Shown here piece by piece: positions 1 to 6,191 of a DNA stretch of 11,492 bases. Origin of the DNA: Fusobacterium sp. (lineage in GTDB: Bacteria; Fusobacteriota; Fusobacteriia; Fusobacteriales; Fusobacteriaceae). Every line of letters starts with the position of its first letter. Position 1 is the first letter of the stretch. The position numbers and the translations under genes were made by a program. The stretch covers positions 1-11,492 of the forward strand of contig NZ_JAWDXO010000051.1 in NCBI RefSeq assembly GCF_032477075.1, given 5' to 3'. The notes under the pieces were generated by a model that was not told the DNA's origin, made no database searches, and was given only the letters and a program-made list of their open reading frames with translations.

Positions 1-8
1 ATGTATGT

Positions 9-43
9 CTCCTTTGTATAATTAGGGTGGTAACTATATTATA
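9..43 (-). promoter_or_regulatory. Probable start signals of a minus-strand gene just beyond the left edge
   Basis: Read on the minus strand, a perfect TATAAT lies at 43-38, followed 22 bases later by an AAAGGAG ribosome binding site at 15-9. The last two bases of the window (2-1, minus strand) read AT. If the next base outside is G, an ATG would sit 6 bases from the ribosome binding site, which is ideal spacing. A -35 box is not convincing because it would fall inside the terminator stem. The gene itself is not in the window, so this is inference from spacing. Confidence 0.45.
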
Positions 44-47
44 CAAA
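13..47. repeat. 10-bp perfect inverted repeat, possible operator or leader hairpin
   Basis: TTTGTATAAT at 13-22 is the exact reverse complement of ATTATACAAA at 38-47, with 15 bases between. Each arm contains TATAAT on one strand, so the repeat overlaps the minus-strand -10 box and also reaches the ribosome binding site at 9-15. It could be a repressor operator or a hairpin that controls ribosome access in the leader of the gene beyond the left edge. It has no U-run of its own and is unlikely to be a terminator. The repeat is seen directly; its role is inferred. Confidence 0.5.
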
Positions 48-96
48 AAAGAGAGCTGAGTGAAACATTTTTTTTAAATGTTACTCAGCTTTTTTT
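45..96. terminator. Bidirectional intrinsic terminator
   Basis: Arm AGCTGAGT (54-61) pairs with ACTCAGCT (83-90), and after a 2-base bulge AACATTT (64-70) pairs with AAATGTT (76-82), around a loop of five T. The plus strand continues with a run of seven T from 90. The minus strand continues with CTC and six T (50-45). It probably backs up the 104-134 terminator for the minus-strand reductase operon and insulates the next gene to the left. It would also stop any plus-strand transcript. Confidence 0.75.
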
Positions 97-103
97 ATTC
101 TAT

Positions 104-134
104 AAAAAAATAGAAATCATTTTATAGATTTCTA
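104..134 (-). terminator. Terminator of the methionine sulfoxide reductase operon
   Basis: TAGAAATC at 111-118 is the exact reverse complement of GATTTCTA at 127-134, with an 8-base loop. On the minus strand this 8-bp stem is followed directly by seven T (110-104). The stem has only two G-C pairs, so it is probably weak, which may explain the stronger hairpin at 54-90 behind it. It lies 60 bases past the stop codon of the reductase gene. Confidence 0.55.
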
Positions 135-193
135 CTAATTCTTACTTTGATATATATTAATTAAATTATTTTAAATTTACAACAGTTTTTTAA

Positions 194-697
194 TTAAATT
201 ATTTTTTCATAATCAGTATATTTATTAATAATTGCTGTGACTTTTTCTAAAATAGCCACTTCTTCTGGAGAAAATCTTGAATAAACTGCACTATCAATAT
301 CTAATACACCATATATTTTTTCATCTTTAATAAGAGGAATAACAACTTCAGATTTAGATCTTACATCACAAGTGATATGACCTGGAAATTCACATACATT
401 TTCTACCACTATTTTTTCTTTTCTTTCTACAGCAGTACCACATACACCACTTCCTATTTGAATTCTAGTAGTGGCAGGCATTCCACAAAATGGACCTAAA
501 ACTAATTCATTCTTTTTTAGAAGATAAAAGCCACACCAGTTTATTTCATCAAAAAAAGCTGAGATAAAAGCTGAAGCATTAGCAAGGTTAGCAATTGGAT
601 CACTTTCTTTAGAAAGATATCCTTCAATTTCACTTAAGAAAGCTGAATATTTTTCTTTAAAACTTAAATTTTTGTAAAGTTCTGCATTAAAAGCCAT
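194..697 (-). CDS. msrC: Free methionine-(R)-sulfoxide reductase, GAF domain (fRMsr/MsrC family)
   Basis: A 167-residue single GAF-domain protein that would reduce free L-methionine-(R)-sulfoxide to methionine in the cytoplasm, recycled by thioredoxin. Family marks are INWCGFYLL (52-60), GPFCGMPA (68-75), GSGVCGTAV (82-90), PGHITCD (105-111), SEVVIPL (116-122) and GVLDIDS (130-136). C110 matches the catalytic Cys118 of E. coli MsrC and C86 matches Cys94. The third redox cysteine (E. coli Cys84) is Thr76 here, while an extra Cys71 sits five residues earlier where the family usually has Gln. Length is normal. The ATG is set by GGAGGT at 706-701. It is the last gene of a three-gene minus-strand operon, 10 bases after the small Cys protein, and is followed by two terminators. 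The family is sure; activity with the shifted cysteine is inferred. Confidence 0.93.
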   Translation of the reverse strand: MAFNAELYKNLSFKEKYSAFLSEIEGYLSKESDPIANLANASAFISAFFDEINWCGFYLLKKNELVLGPFCGMPATTRIQIGSGVCGTAVERKEKIVVENVCEFPGHITCDVRSKSEVVIPLIKDEKIYGVLDIDSAVYSRFSPEEVAILEKVTAIINKYTDYEKII

Positions 698-707
698 AAT
701 ACCTCCA

Positions 708-902
708 TTATTTAGTTAAAAGTCTGCAATTTTTATATTCTTCATTTAGACTTATTCTGTAAGTACAAGTTCCAGAAAGTTTTTTACATTTAATAGAAAC
801 ATATCTATCATAATCTATTCCAATAGATTCATTACAGTTTAAAACTGGAAATTTTTCTATATAACTTTCTTTTTCCTTCATTGTTATTAAATATTTTTCC
901 AT
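708..902 (-). CDS. Small four-cysteine protein of unknown function
   Basis: A 64-residue, soluble-looking protein that I do not recognise. It has four cysteines, at 23, 39, 46 and 59, in a charged background without a membrane segment or signal peptide, so a small metal-binding (zinc ribbon-like) or disulfide-bonded fold is possible. I chose the ATG at 902 because AAAGGA (915-910) lies 7 bases upstream. The frame can be extended to a TTG at 917, but that would put the ribosome binding site inside the gene. It lies between the DUF1275 gene (11-base gap) and the reductase gene (10-base gap), so all three should be co-transcribed. The tight spacing and good ribosome binding site make it a real gene. 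Confidence 0.75.
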   Translation of the reverse strand: MEKYLITMKEKESYIEKFPVLNCNESIGIDYDRYVSIKCKKLSGTCTYRISLNEEYKNCRLLTK

Positions 903-913
903 ATTAATTCCTT

Positions 914-1597
914 TCAATATAATTTTAAATCTGAATATCCTAATATTTTTCGATATCTCTGCCTAATTGAAAAATAAGTCAGTCCTACACCTATATATAA
1001 AAAAGCTGCAATAAGAAAAGCTTTCTTTTTAAATACATAAAAAGTTTCTATTCCAAAAAAGCCTCCTGCCATAAAAGATAAAATGGTAAATAAACAGAAA
1101 AATACTTTCCATTTATCTTCAGTTTTTCCTTTTATACAATGTCCTATATATACTCCCATATCAGTAAGACTTCCTGTAATATGAGATGTTCTCACTACTA
1201 CTCCTTTGTATGAAATAAATAATCCATTTTCTACTCCAATCATAAATGGGAGATAGTAAAAAAAAGGAAGAGTATCATATAGAAATGAATATAGAATTAA
1301 CAAACCACTTCCTAAAGTTATTGAAGCATAGCCATACCGTCTTTTAAGATTAAATTCTCTCTCATCTACAAGAGAACCTGAAATAGTAGTTCCAATGACA
1401 AAAGCTATTATAATGGTAAGAACTTTAAAAACCTCATTATAATTTCCCAGAGAAACATTGATGGCAGCTTTAGAAATATTTCCAGTAAAATGAGAAACTG
1501 TATAGGAATATTTTACAATACAGATAGCATTGATGTATCCACCTAAGAAGCAAAGCATATAGATCCAATTGAGCAGCATTTTGTTTAATACTTTCAT
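914..1597 (-). CDS. DUF1275 (YoaK-type) integral membrane protein
   Basis: A 227-residue inner-membrane protein with about six hydrophobic segments (near 8-29, 54-75, 89-107, 108-127, 161-185, 191-211). The family signature is present in both halves: GGYINAI followed by SHFTGN (35-40), and GVENGLF (121-127) followed by RTSHITGSLTDMG (136-148). This points to an internal duplication typical of DUF1275. The molecular function of the family is not established; small-molecule transport is often suggested. The ATG at 1597 has a GGAG site 9 bases upstream; another ATG at residue 7 is possible. It is the first gene of the minus-strand operon, with a promoter about 40 bases upstream. Family assignment is confident, substrate unknown. 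Confidence 0.88.
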   Translation of the reverse strand: MKVLNKMLLNWIYMLCFLGGYINAICIVKYSYTVSHFTGNISKAAINVSLGNYNEVFKVLTIIIAFVIGTTISGSLVDEREFNLKRRYGYASITLGSGLLILYSFLYDTLPFFYYLPFMIGVENGLFISYKGVVVRTSHITGSLTDMGVYIGHCIKGKTEDKWKVFFCLFTILSFMAGGFFGIETFYVFKKKAFLIAAFLYIGVGLTYFSIRQRYRKILGYSDLKLY

Positions 1598-1635
1598 TTA
1601 AATCAACTCCAATATAAGTTCATTCTAATAATTTA

Positions 1636-1664
1636 ATATTACAACTTTTTATCAGAATTGACAA
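1636..1664 (-). promoter_or_regulatory. Probable promoter of the DUF1275-msrC operon
   Basis: On the minus strand, TTGTCA (1664-1659) and TAATAT (1641-1636) are separated by exactly 17 bases. This would start RNA near 1629 and give a leader of about 30 bases before the ATG at 1597. The -35 box matches consensus at five of six positions and the -10 at four of six. The flanking DNA is very AT-rich, so chance -10 matches are common. Confidence 0.5.
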
Positions 1665-1728
1665 TAGTTAATTTATATTAAACAAAATATTTTGATTTAA
1701 TCTAAATTATAAAAAGTATGCTGGTTGT

Positions 1729-1764
1729 AAAAAAGAGTAGTCCAAGTATTTAGACTGCTCTTTT
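1729..1764 (-). terminator. Terminator of the 63-residue gene
   Basis: AAAAGAGTAGTC (1731-1742) pairs with GACTGCTCTTTT (1753-1764) through 12 positions with one mismatched or wobble pair, around a 10-base loop. On the minus strand the stem runs into a tract of six T (1734-1729). It lies about 58 bases past the stop codon of the small gene at 1822-2013. On the plus strand the T tract is only four long, so minus-strand use is favoured. Confidence 0.7.
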
Positions 1765-1821
1765 GTAACTGGAGATATTATTTAAAAGCTATTAAAATAT
1801 CAAAAATCAATCAAAGATAGA

Positions 1822-2013
1822 TTATTTAGCTATTTTTTTAAACTTTAAATTTTTTTCTATCAAATTAAAAACATCTTCATGAGTAAAATTTTTTTGAGTT
1901 TTTAATGTTTCAAGATATTCTTTAACTGTTTCATGTTCTTTCTTAGGATATTTATTGATGATATAGTGGACATCATACTCTTGGGAAAAATTTATATATT
2001 TATGCTCTTTCAT
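1822..2013 (-). CDS. Small hypothetical protein, 63 residues
   Basis: I do not recognise this protein. It is charged and Lys-rich, without cysteines or a membrane segment, and the second half (from about residue 26) looks helical. The gene stands alone as its own transcription unit: a good sigma-70-type promoter upstream (2076-2048) and a strong hairpin terminator downstream (1764-1729), which argues that it is real. The ribosome binding site is modest: AGGA at 2028-2025 is 11 bases from the ATG. An earlier out-of-frame ATG at 2023 opens only a seven-codon frame overlapping the start. Confidence 0.65.
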   Translation of the reverse strand: MKEHKYINFSQEYDVHYIINKYPKKEHETVKEYLETLKTQKNFTHEDVFNLIEKNLKFKKIAK

Positions 2014-2047
2014 TTAAGACCATTTCCTGTTTCTCTCCAATGAATAT

Positions 2048-2076
2048 ATTGTAGTTCTTTTTTTAGGTTAGGTCAA
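2048..2076 (-). promoter_or_regulatory. Promoter of the 63-residue gene
   Basis: On the minus strand, TTGACC (2076-2071), a 17-base spacer and TACAAT (2053-2048) each match consensus at five of six positions. RNA would start near 2041, giving a leader of about 28 bases. It is divergent from the helicase promoter, and the two core promoters do not overlap. Confidence 0.7.
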
Positions 2077-2094
2077 TACTTTTAGTAAAATAAA

Positions 2095-2123
2095 TTTTTT
2101 ACTTGAAGAATATATGATATAAT
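2095..2123 (+). promoter_or_regulatory. Extended -10 promoter of the helicase-sbcDC operon
   Basis: A perfect TATAAT at 2118-2123 is preceded by TG at the extended -10 position (2115-2116). The -35 region 17 bases upstream is only a T run (2095-2100), as is common for extended -10 promoters. RNA would start near 2130, about 22 bases before the ATG at 2152. The 11-base string TATGATATAAT occurs identically in front of queH. Confidence 0.65.
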
Positions 2124-2151
2124 TTATGTATTAGATAGAGGTAGAGAAAAG

Positions 2152-5007
2152 ATGGAGTTGAGTGAGTATATGGAAAATAAAGAGATAAATTTAAATAAAG
2201 AACAGAGAGAGGCAGTAACTTATACAGAGGGACCGCTTTTAGTAATTGCAGGGCCTGGTTCTGGAAAGACAAGAACATTAGTGGAAAGAGTAGTCCATAT
2301 GCTTATAGAGAAAAAAATCTCTCCAGAAAAAATAATGGTGTCAACCTTTACAGACAGAGCTTCAAAAGAATTAATTGGAAGGATATCTGAAAGAATAAAA
2401 GATTGCGATTCAAAAATAAATATAAATGATATATACATGGGAACCTTGCACTCTATATGTCTTCGTTTAATAGATGAGTATATAGAATATTCAGATTTTA
2501 GTGAGGGGTATCAAGTGTTAGATGAACTTGAGCAGCATTTTTTTATTTTTTCCAAAATAAAGGAATTTAAAGAAATAGAAGGATATAATGAGTTTTTTAA
2601 AGAAATTCCAGCTGCTAATAACTGGGGAAAAGCAGGAAAAATTCAAAAATGGGTAAATAGAATAAATGAAGAAGGAAGAAGTCTGGATTATATAAAAGAA
2701 GAACAGGATAAAAAAATAGGATTCTTAAAGAAAGCTCATGAATTATATCAAAAATTATTAATAGAAAATAATGTAATAGATTTTGCTTCTATACAAAGAG
2801 AAATATATAAAATGCTTTTAAATAATGATGCAGTATTAGAGGAGATAAGAGAAAAAATTCAATATATAATGATTGACGAATATCAGGATACAAATTCAAT
2901 TCAAGAAAAAATAATTTTTGAATTGGGAGGGAACAGAAAAAATATTTGTGTTGTTGGAGATGATGATCAGGGAATATATAGATTCAGAGGGGCTTCAGTA
3001 AAAAATATACTGGAATTTCCAAATAAATTTGAGGAAAATGAATGCAAAATAGTGACTCTTGATATAAATTACCGTTCTCACAAGGATATAATAACTTTCT
3101 GCAATAGATGGATAAACCTTATAAACTGGAAAAATTTTAGATATCAAAAAGATATACAGCCACCAGCAGATAAAGAATTTGTAGATAATCCAGGAGTTAT
3201 AAGAATAGGAGGAAGTTCTGAAAGTCAATGGAAAGAAAATACATATAAGTTTATAAAAAATTTAAAGACAATGGGAAAAATAGAAGATTACAATCAAGTA
3301 GCATTCTTATTTAAATCAGTAAGATTCTCAAGAGTAAAAGAATTGATAGATTATCTGGAAGAAAGAGGTATTCCTACTTATTCACCTCGTTCTAAGAATT
3401 TTTTTTATAGAAAAGAAGTGAAACTTGTATTGGGAGCATTACTTGTTCTGTTTCCACAAAGTAAGCCATTAGTTTTAGATGATGTCTATATAAGAAAAAC
3501 AGCTGCATATTACAATGATTGTATTACTACAATAAAAAAATATCTGGCAAAAGATAAGGAATTATATGAGTGGATATTAAAGAACAGGGAAAAAAATCTA
3601 GATTTGGGAGAGGAGAAAAGAGAAAATATAAGCAGAATTTTTTATTCTCTTTTTGCATTTAAAACATTTAAAGAGCTTATAGATTTGAATAAAAATGGTG
3701 CTAAAGAGGGAAGAGAAATATATAATCTGGGAATTCTTTCACAAATCTTTGATAAGTTTGAAAATTTAAGCAGAATAGAGTATATAACAAAGGAAAATAT
3801 TGAAAAAGTAATAAGATATCTTTTTGTAACACATATCAGGCTTCTTTTTGAAAAAGGAATAGATGAATATGAAAATAAAGAAACTCTTCTAGGGGCAGTA
3901 TCGTTTATGACAATTCATCAAGCAAAAGGACTGGAGTTTCCAGTGGTTATAGTTGGATCATTGGAGTCTGAACCAGATAATAGAGAATTGACAGAAGAAG
4001 ACAGACTGGAAGATGTTATAACTCTGGGAAATGATTTTGAACCAGGAGATAGGAAAAATATTTTTGATTTCTGGAGAGTTTTCTATACAGCTTTTTCCAG
4101 AGCACAAAATCTTCTTGTATTGACAAGTATAGAAAACAGAGCTGGTGGAAAAGAACTTCCATCAAAGATTTTTAAACCTGTTTATGAAACAATACCTTAT
4201 TGGAATGATGAAAATTTTCATTTTGAAAAATTACAGATATCTAAATTAAAAGAGTCAGAAACTAAAGAATTTTTATCCTACACAGGACATATATTGATAT
4301 ATGAAGATTGTCCTTTGAGATATAGATTTTACAAAGAATTTGAATTTAAGCCTTTAAAAAACAATAAAACATCTTTTGGAATACTTGTACATAAAACAAT
4401 TGAGAGTATTCATAAAGAAGTAAAAAATGATGCTGAAAAAATTTATTCTGATGAAGAATTAAAAGAACTTGTTGAAAAAAACTATAATATACTAAAAAAG
4501 AATGTCAGAGTATTTCTTGGAGAAAATATAAGAGAAAGAGCTTTTGAACAGATTAAAGGATATGTGGATAGTGTAAAAAATAATTGGAATAATATAATAA
4601 GTTCTGAAGAAAAAGAATACAGTGTAGAGAATAACTATATTTTGGAAGGTACAATTGACCTTTTGAGAAAACAAGGAGATTGTATAGAGCTGCTAGATTT
4701 TAAAACAGGAAAATTTTCTGGATATGAAGACAGCAGATATGCTTCTTATGAAAGACAATTAGAAATATATTCGTATATGCTGAGAGAAAAATATAATCCA
4801 GAAAATTTAAGAGCTTATTTGTATTATACAGGAAATAAAGAAGAACCTATGGTGGAGATAAAATTAGAAAAAAATAAAATAGAACAAACAATTTCTAACT
4901 TTAATAATACTGTAAAGAAAATATTGAATAAGGAATTCAATAGAAGAGAGTATTCAGAAGAAAAATGTAGAGAATGTGAATTTAAAGATTATTGTAGAGG
5001 AGAGTAA
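2152..5007 (+). CDS. UvrD-like superfamily 1 helicase fused to an Fe-S PD-(D/E)XK nuclease
   Basis: A 951-residue helicase-nuclease for DNA end processing. The N-terminal motor carries the Q motif (LNKEQRE, 14-20), Walker A GPGSGKT (34-40), motif II DEYQD (242-246), motif III GDDDQGIYRFRGA (269-281), NYRS (306-309), motif V HQAKGLEF (589-596) and motif VI TAFSRA (646-651). The C-terminal RecB-type nuclease shows H747, D836 (GTID), D849 and K851 (LDFK), and Q869 to Y873. C720 with C939-x2-C942-x5-C948 forms the four-cysteine iron-staple cluster known from AddB and AdnA nucleases. All catalytic residues are visible. The ATG at 2152 follows GAGGT (2138-2142) by 9 bases. It is the first gene of the sbcDC operon; its stop is 2 bases from sbcD. 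Expected role: ATP-driven unwinding and resection of double-strand breaks, in the manner of AddAB/AdnAB but in one polypeptide. Whether it needs a partner cannot be seen. Confidence 0.92.
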   Translation: MELSEYMENKEINLNKEQREAVTYTEGPLLVIAGPGSGKTRTLVERVVHMLIEKKISPEKIMVSTFTDRASKELIGRISERIKDCDSKININDIYMGTLHSICLRLIDEYIEYSDFSEGYQVLDELEQHFFIFSKIKEFKEIEGYNEFFKEIPAANNWGKAGKIQKWVNRINEEGRSLDYIKEEQDKKIGFLKKAHELYQKLLIENNVIDFASIQREIYKMLLNNDAVLEEIREKIQYIMIDEYQDTNSIQEKIIFELGGNRKNICVVGDDDQGIYRFRGASVKNILEFPNKFEENECKIVTLDINYRSHKDIITFCNRWINLINWKNFRYQKDIQPPADKEFVDNPGVIRIGGSSESQWKENTYKFIKNLKTMGKIEDYNQVAFLFKSVRFSRVKELIDYLEERGIPTYSPRSKNFFYRKEVKLVLGALLVLFPQSKPLVLDDVYIRKTAAYYNDCITTIKKYLAKDKELYEWILKNREKNLDLGEEKRENISRIFYSLFAFKTFKELIDLNKNGAKEGREIYNLGILSQIFDKFENLSRIEYITKENIEKVIRYLFVTHIRLLFEKGIDEYENKETLLGAVSFMTIHQAKGLEFPVVIVGSLESEPDNRELTEEDRLEDVITLGNDFEPGDRKNIFDFWRVFYTAFSRAQNLLVLTSIENRAGGKELPSKIFKPVYETIPYWNDENFHFEKLQISKLKESETKEFLSYTGHILIYEDCPLRYRFYKEFEFKPLKNNKTSFGILVHKTIESIHKEVKNDAEKIYSDEELKELVEKNYNILKKNVRVFLGENIRERAFEQIKGYVDSVKNNWNNIISSEEKEYSVENNYILEGTIDLLRKQGDCIELLDFKTGKFSGYEDSRYASYERQLEIYSYMLREKYNPENLRAYLYYTGNKEEPMVEIKLEKNKIEQTISNFNNTVKKILNKEFNRREYSEEKCRECEFKDYCRGE

Positions 5008-5009
5008 AA

Positions 5010-6191
5010 ATGAAAATACTTCATTGTTCAGATATACATTTAGGAAAAAAACCTTTTGGAACAAAAGAGTTTTCTCAAAAAAGATATTTGGATTTTTTTA
5101 ATGCTTTTGAGCAGGCAGCAGACAGAGGAATAGAAAAAGAAGTAGATATTTTTTTAATAACTGGAGATTTATTTGATAAAAAAGAGCTTTCACCAGATAC
5201 TTTAGACAGATGTGAAAAGGTATTTTTAAAACTAAAAAATAATAATATCCAGGTTCTTCTTATTGAAGGAAATCACGATAACATATCAGGATATGATGAA
5301 ATCAACTCTTGGCTTGGGTATTTGGAAAGAAAAGGTTATGTAAGACGAGGAAAATATAGAGCTTCAAATGAAGGATATGAATTTGAAAAAATAACAATAG
5401 GAGATGTTAATTTTTATGGAGTAGGATATCCAGGGTTTGCTGTTGATGAAGTTTTAGAAAAACTGAGTGAATATTTAAATGAAAATGAAAAAAATATTGT
5501 AATGGTACATACAGCATTGGGTGGATCAGAATTTCTTCCTGGACTGGTGAATACAGATATAATAAAAAGATTTAAAGATAAGGTTATATATATGGCAGGA
5601 GGACATCTTCATTCATTTATAATCTATCCAAAAGATAATCCATATTTTTTCATACCAGGTTCAACTGAATTCTGGAATGTTTTAAATGAAAAAAATAACT
5701 CTAAGGGAGTTATAATTTTTGATACAGATACTTTAGAATATGAATTTTCTGAACTTTCTCCAAGACCAAGAATAGAGAAGGAATTTACTTATGAGAATGA
5801 TATTATAGGTGAATTTGAAGAATTTTCAAAAAATTTGGGATTAACTGGAGAAGAACTGGTTATTGTAAATATAAAATTAAAAGATAGTGGATATGTAAAT
5901 GTAAATGAACTTGAAAAAATATTAGAAAGTAATGGAGCTTTAAAAGGTTACATAAAATTGAGATATCTTAACTCTATTTTTGATAGAAATTTAGGAGAAG
6001 AGGGATATTACTCTGTGAGAGATGTAGAAAGAGAAATTATAAACTATTGGGAAGAATTTTCTGATGCTGAAAAAATAACATCTTATCTTCAAAAATTTAA
6101 AGAATATCAAGAGGAAAGTGATAGAGAAAAAGATTTTTTTGAACTTTTTGATACTATGCTTGAGGAGGAGATAGGGAATGAAAATAAATAG
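5010..6191 (+). CDS. sbcD: SbcD, Mre11-type nuclease subunit
   Basis: A 393-residue calcineurin-like phosphoesterase, the nuclease half of SbcCD, which cleaves DNA hairpins and processes blocked ends with Mn2+. The metal-binding motifs are complete and in order: D8 and H10 (SDIHLG), D53 (TGDLFD), GNHD (87-90), H167 (VHTALGG) and GGHLH (197-201). The C-terminal third would hold the capping domain and the helices that bind SbcC. Length is normal. The ribosome binding site GAGGAG (4997-5002) lies in the last codons of the helicase gene. At the other end the gene overlaps sbcC by 14 bases, so all three proteins should be made in a coupled way. Confidence 0.95.
   Translation: MKILHCSDIHLGKKPFGTKEFSQKRYLDFFNAFEQAADRGIEKEVDIFLITGDLFDKKELSPDTLDRCEKVFLKLKNNNIQVLLIEGNHDNISGYDEINSWLGYLERKGYVRRGKYRASNEGYEFEKITIGDVNFYGVGYPGFAVDEVLEKLSEYLNENEKNIVMVHTALGGSEFLPGLVNTDIIKRFKDKVIYMAGGHLHSFIIYPKDNPYFFIPGSTEFWNVLNEKNNSKGVIIFDTDTLEYEFSELSPRPRIEKEFTYENDIIGEFEEFSKNLGLTGEELVIVNIKLKDSGYVNVNELEKILESNGALKGYIKLRYLNSIFDRNLGEEGYYSVRDVEREIINYWEEFSDAEKITSYLQKFKEYQEESDREKDFFELFDTMLEEEIGNENK

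Noticed and set aside
24..34. AGGGTGGTAAC on the plus strand resembles the start of a T-box riboswitch motif (AGGGTGGNACCGCG), with a terminator downstream.
   Set aside because: The rest of the motif and the paired CCCT strand are missing, no specifier stem is visible in the few bases before it, and no plus-strand gene follows the terminator.
1..59. Short plus-strand open frames running in from the left edge, such as one ending in TGA at 57-59.
   Set aside because: They are too short to judge, one ends inside the terminator stem, and the same bases carry good minus-strand start signals.
1658..1686. Perfect TTGACA on the plus strand as a -35 box.
   Set aside because: No -10 at 16-18 bases and no plus-strand gene before 2152; the match arises because the minus-strand -35 is nearly palindromic.
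2000..2023. Seven-codon open frame (ATG at 2023) overlapping the start of the 63-residue gene, a possible leader peptide.
   Set aside because: It is too short and has no amino-acid run or attenuator structure; likely chance.
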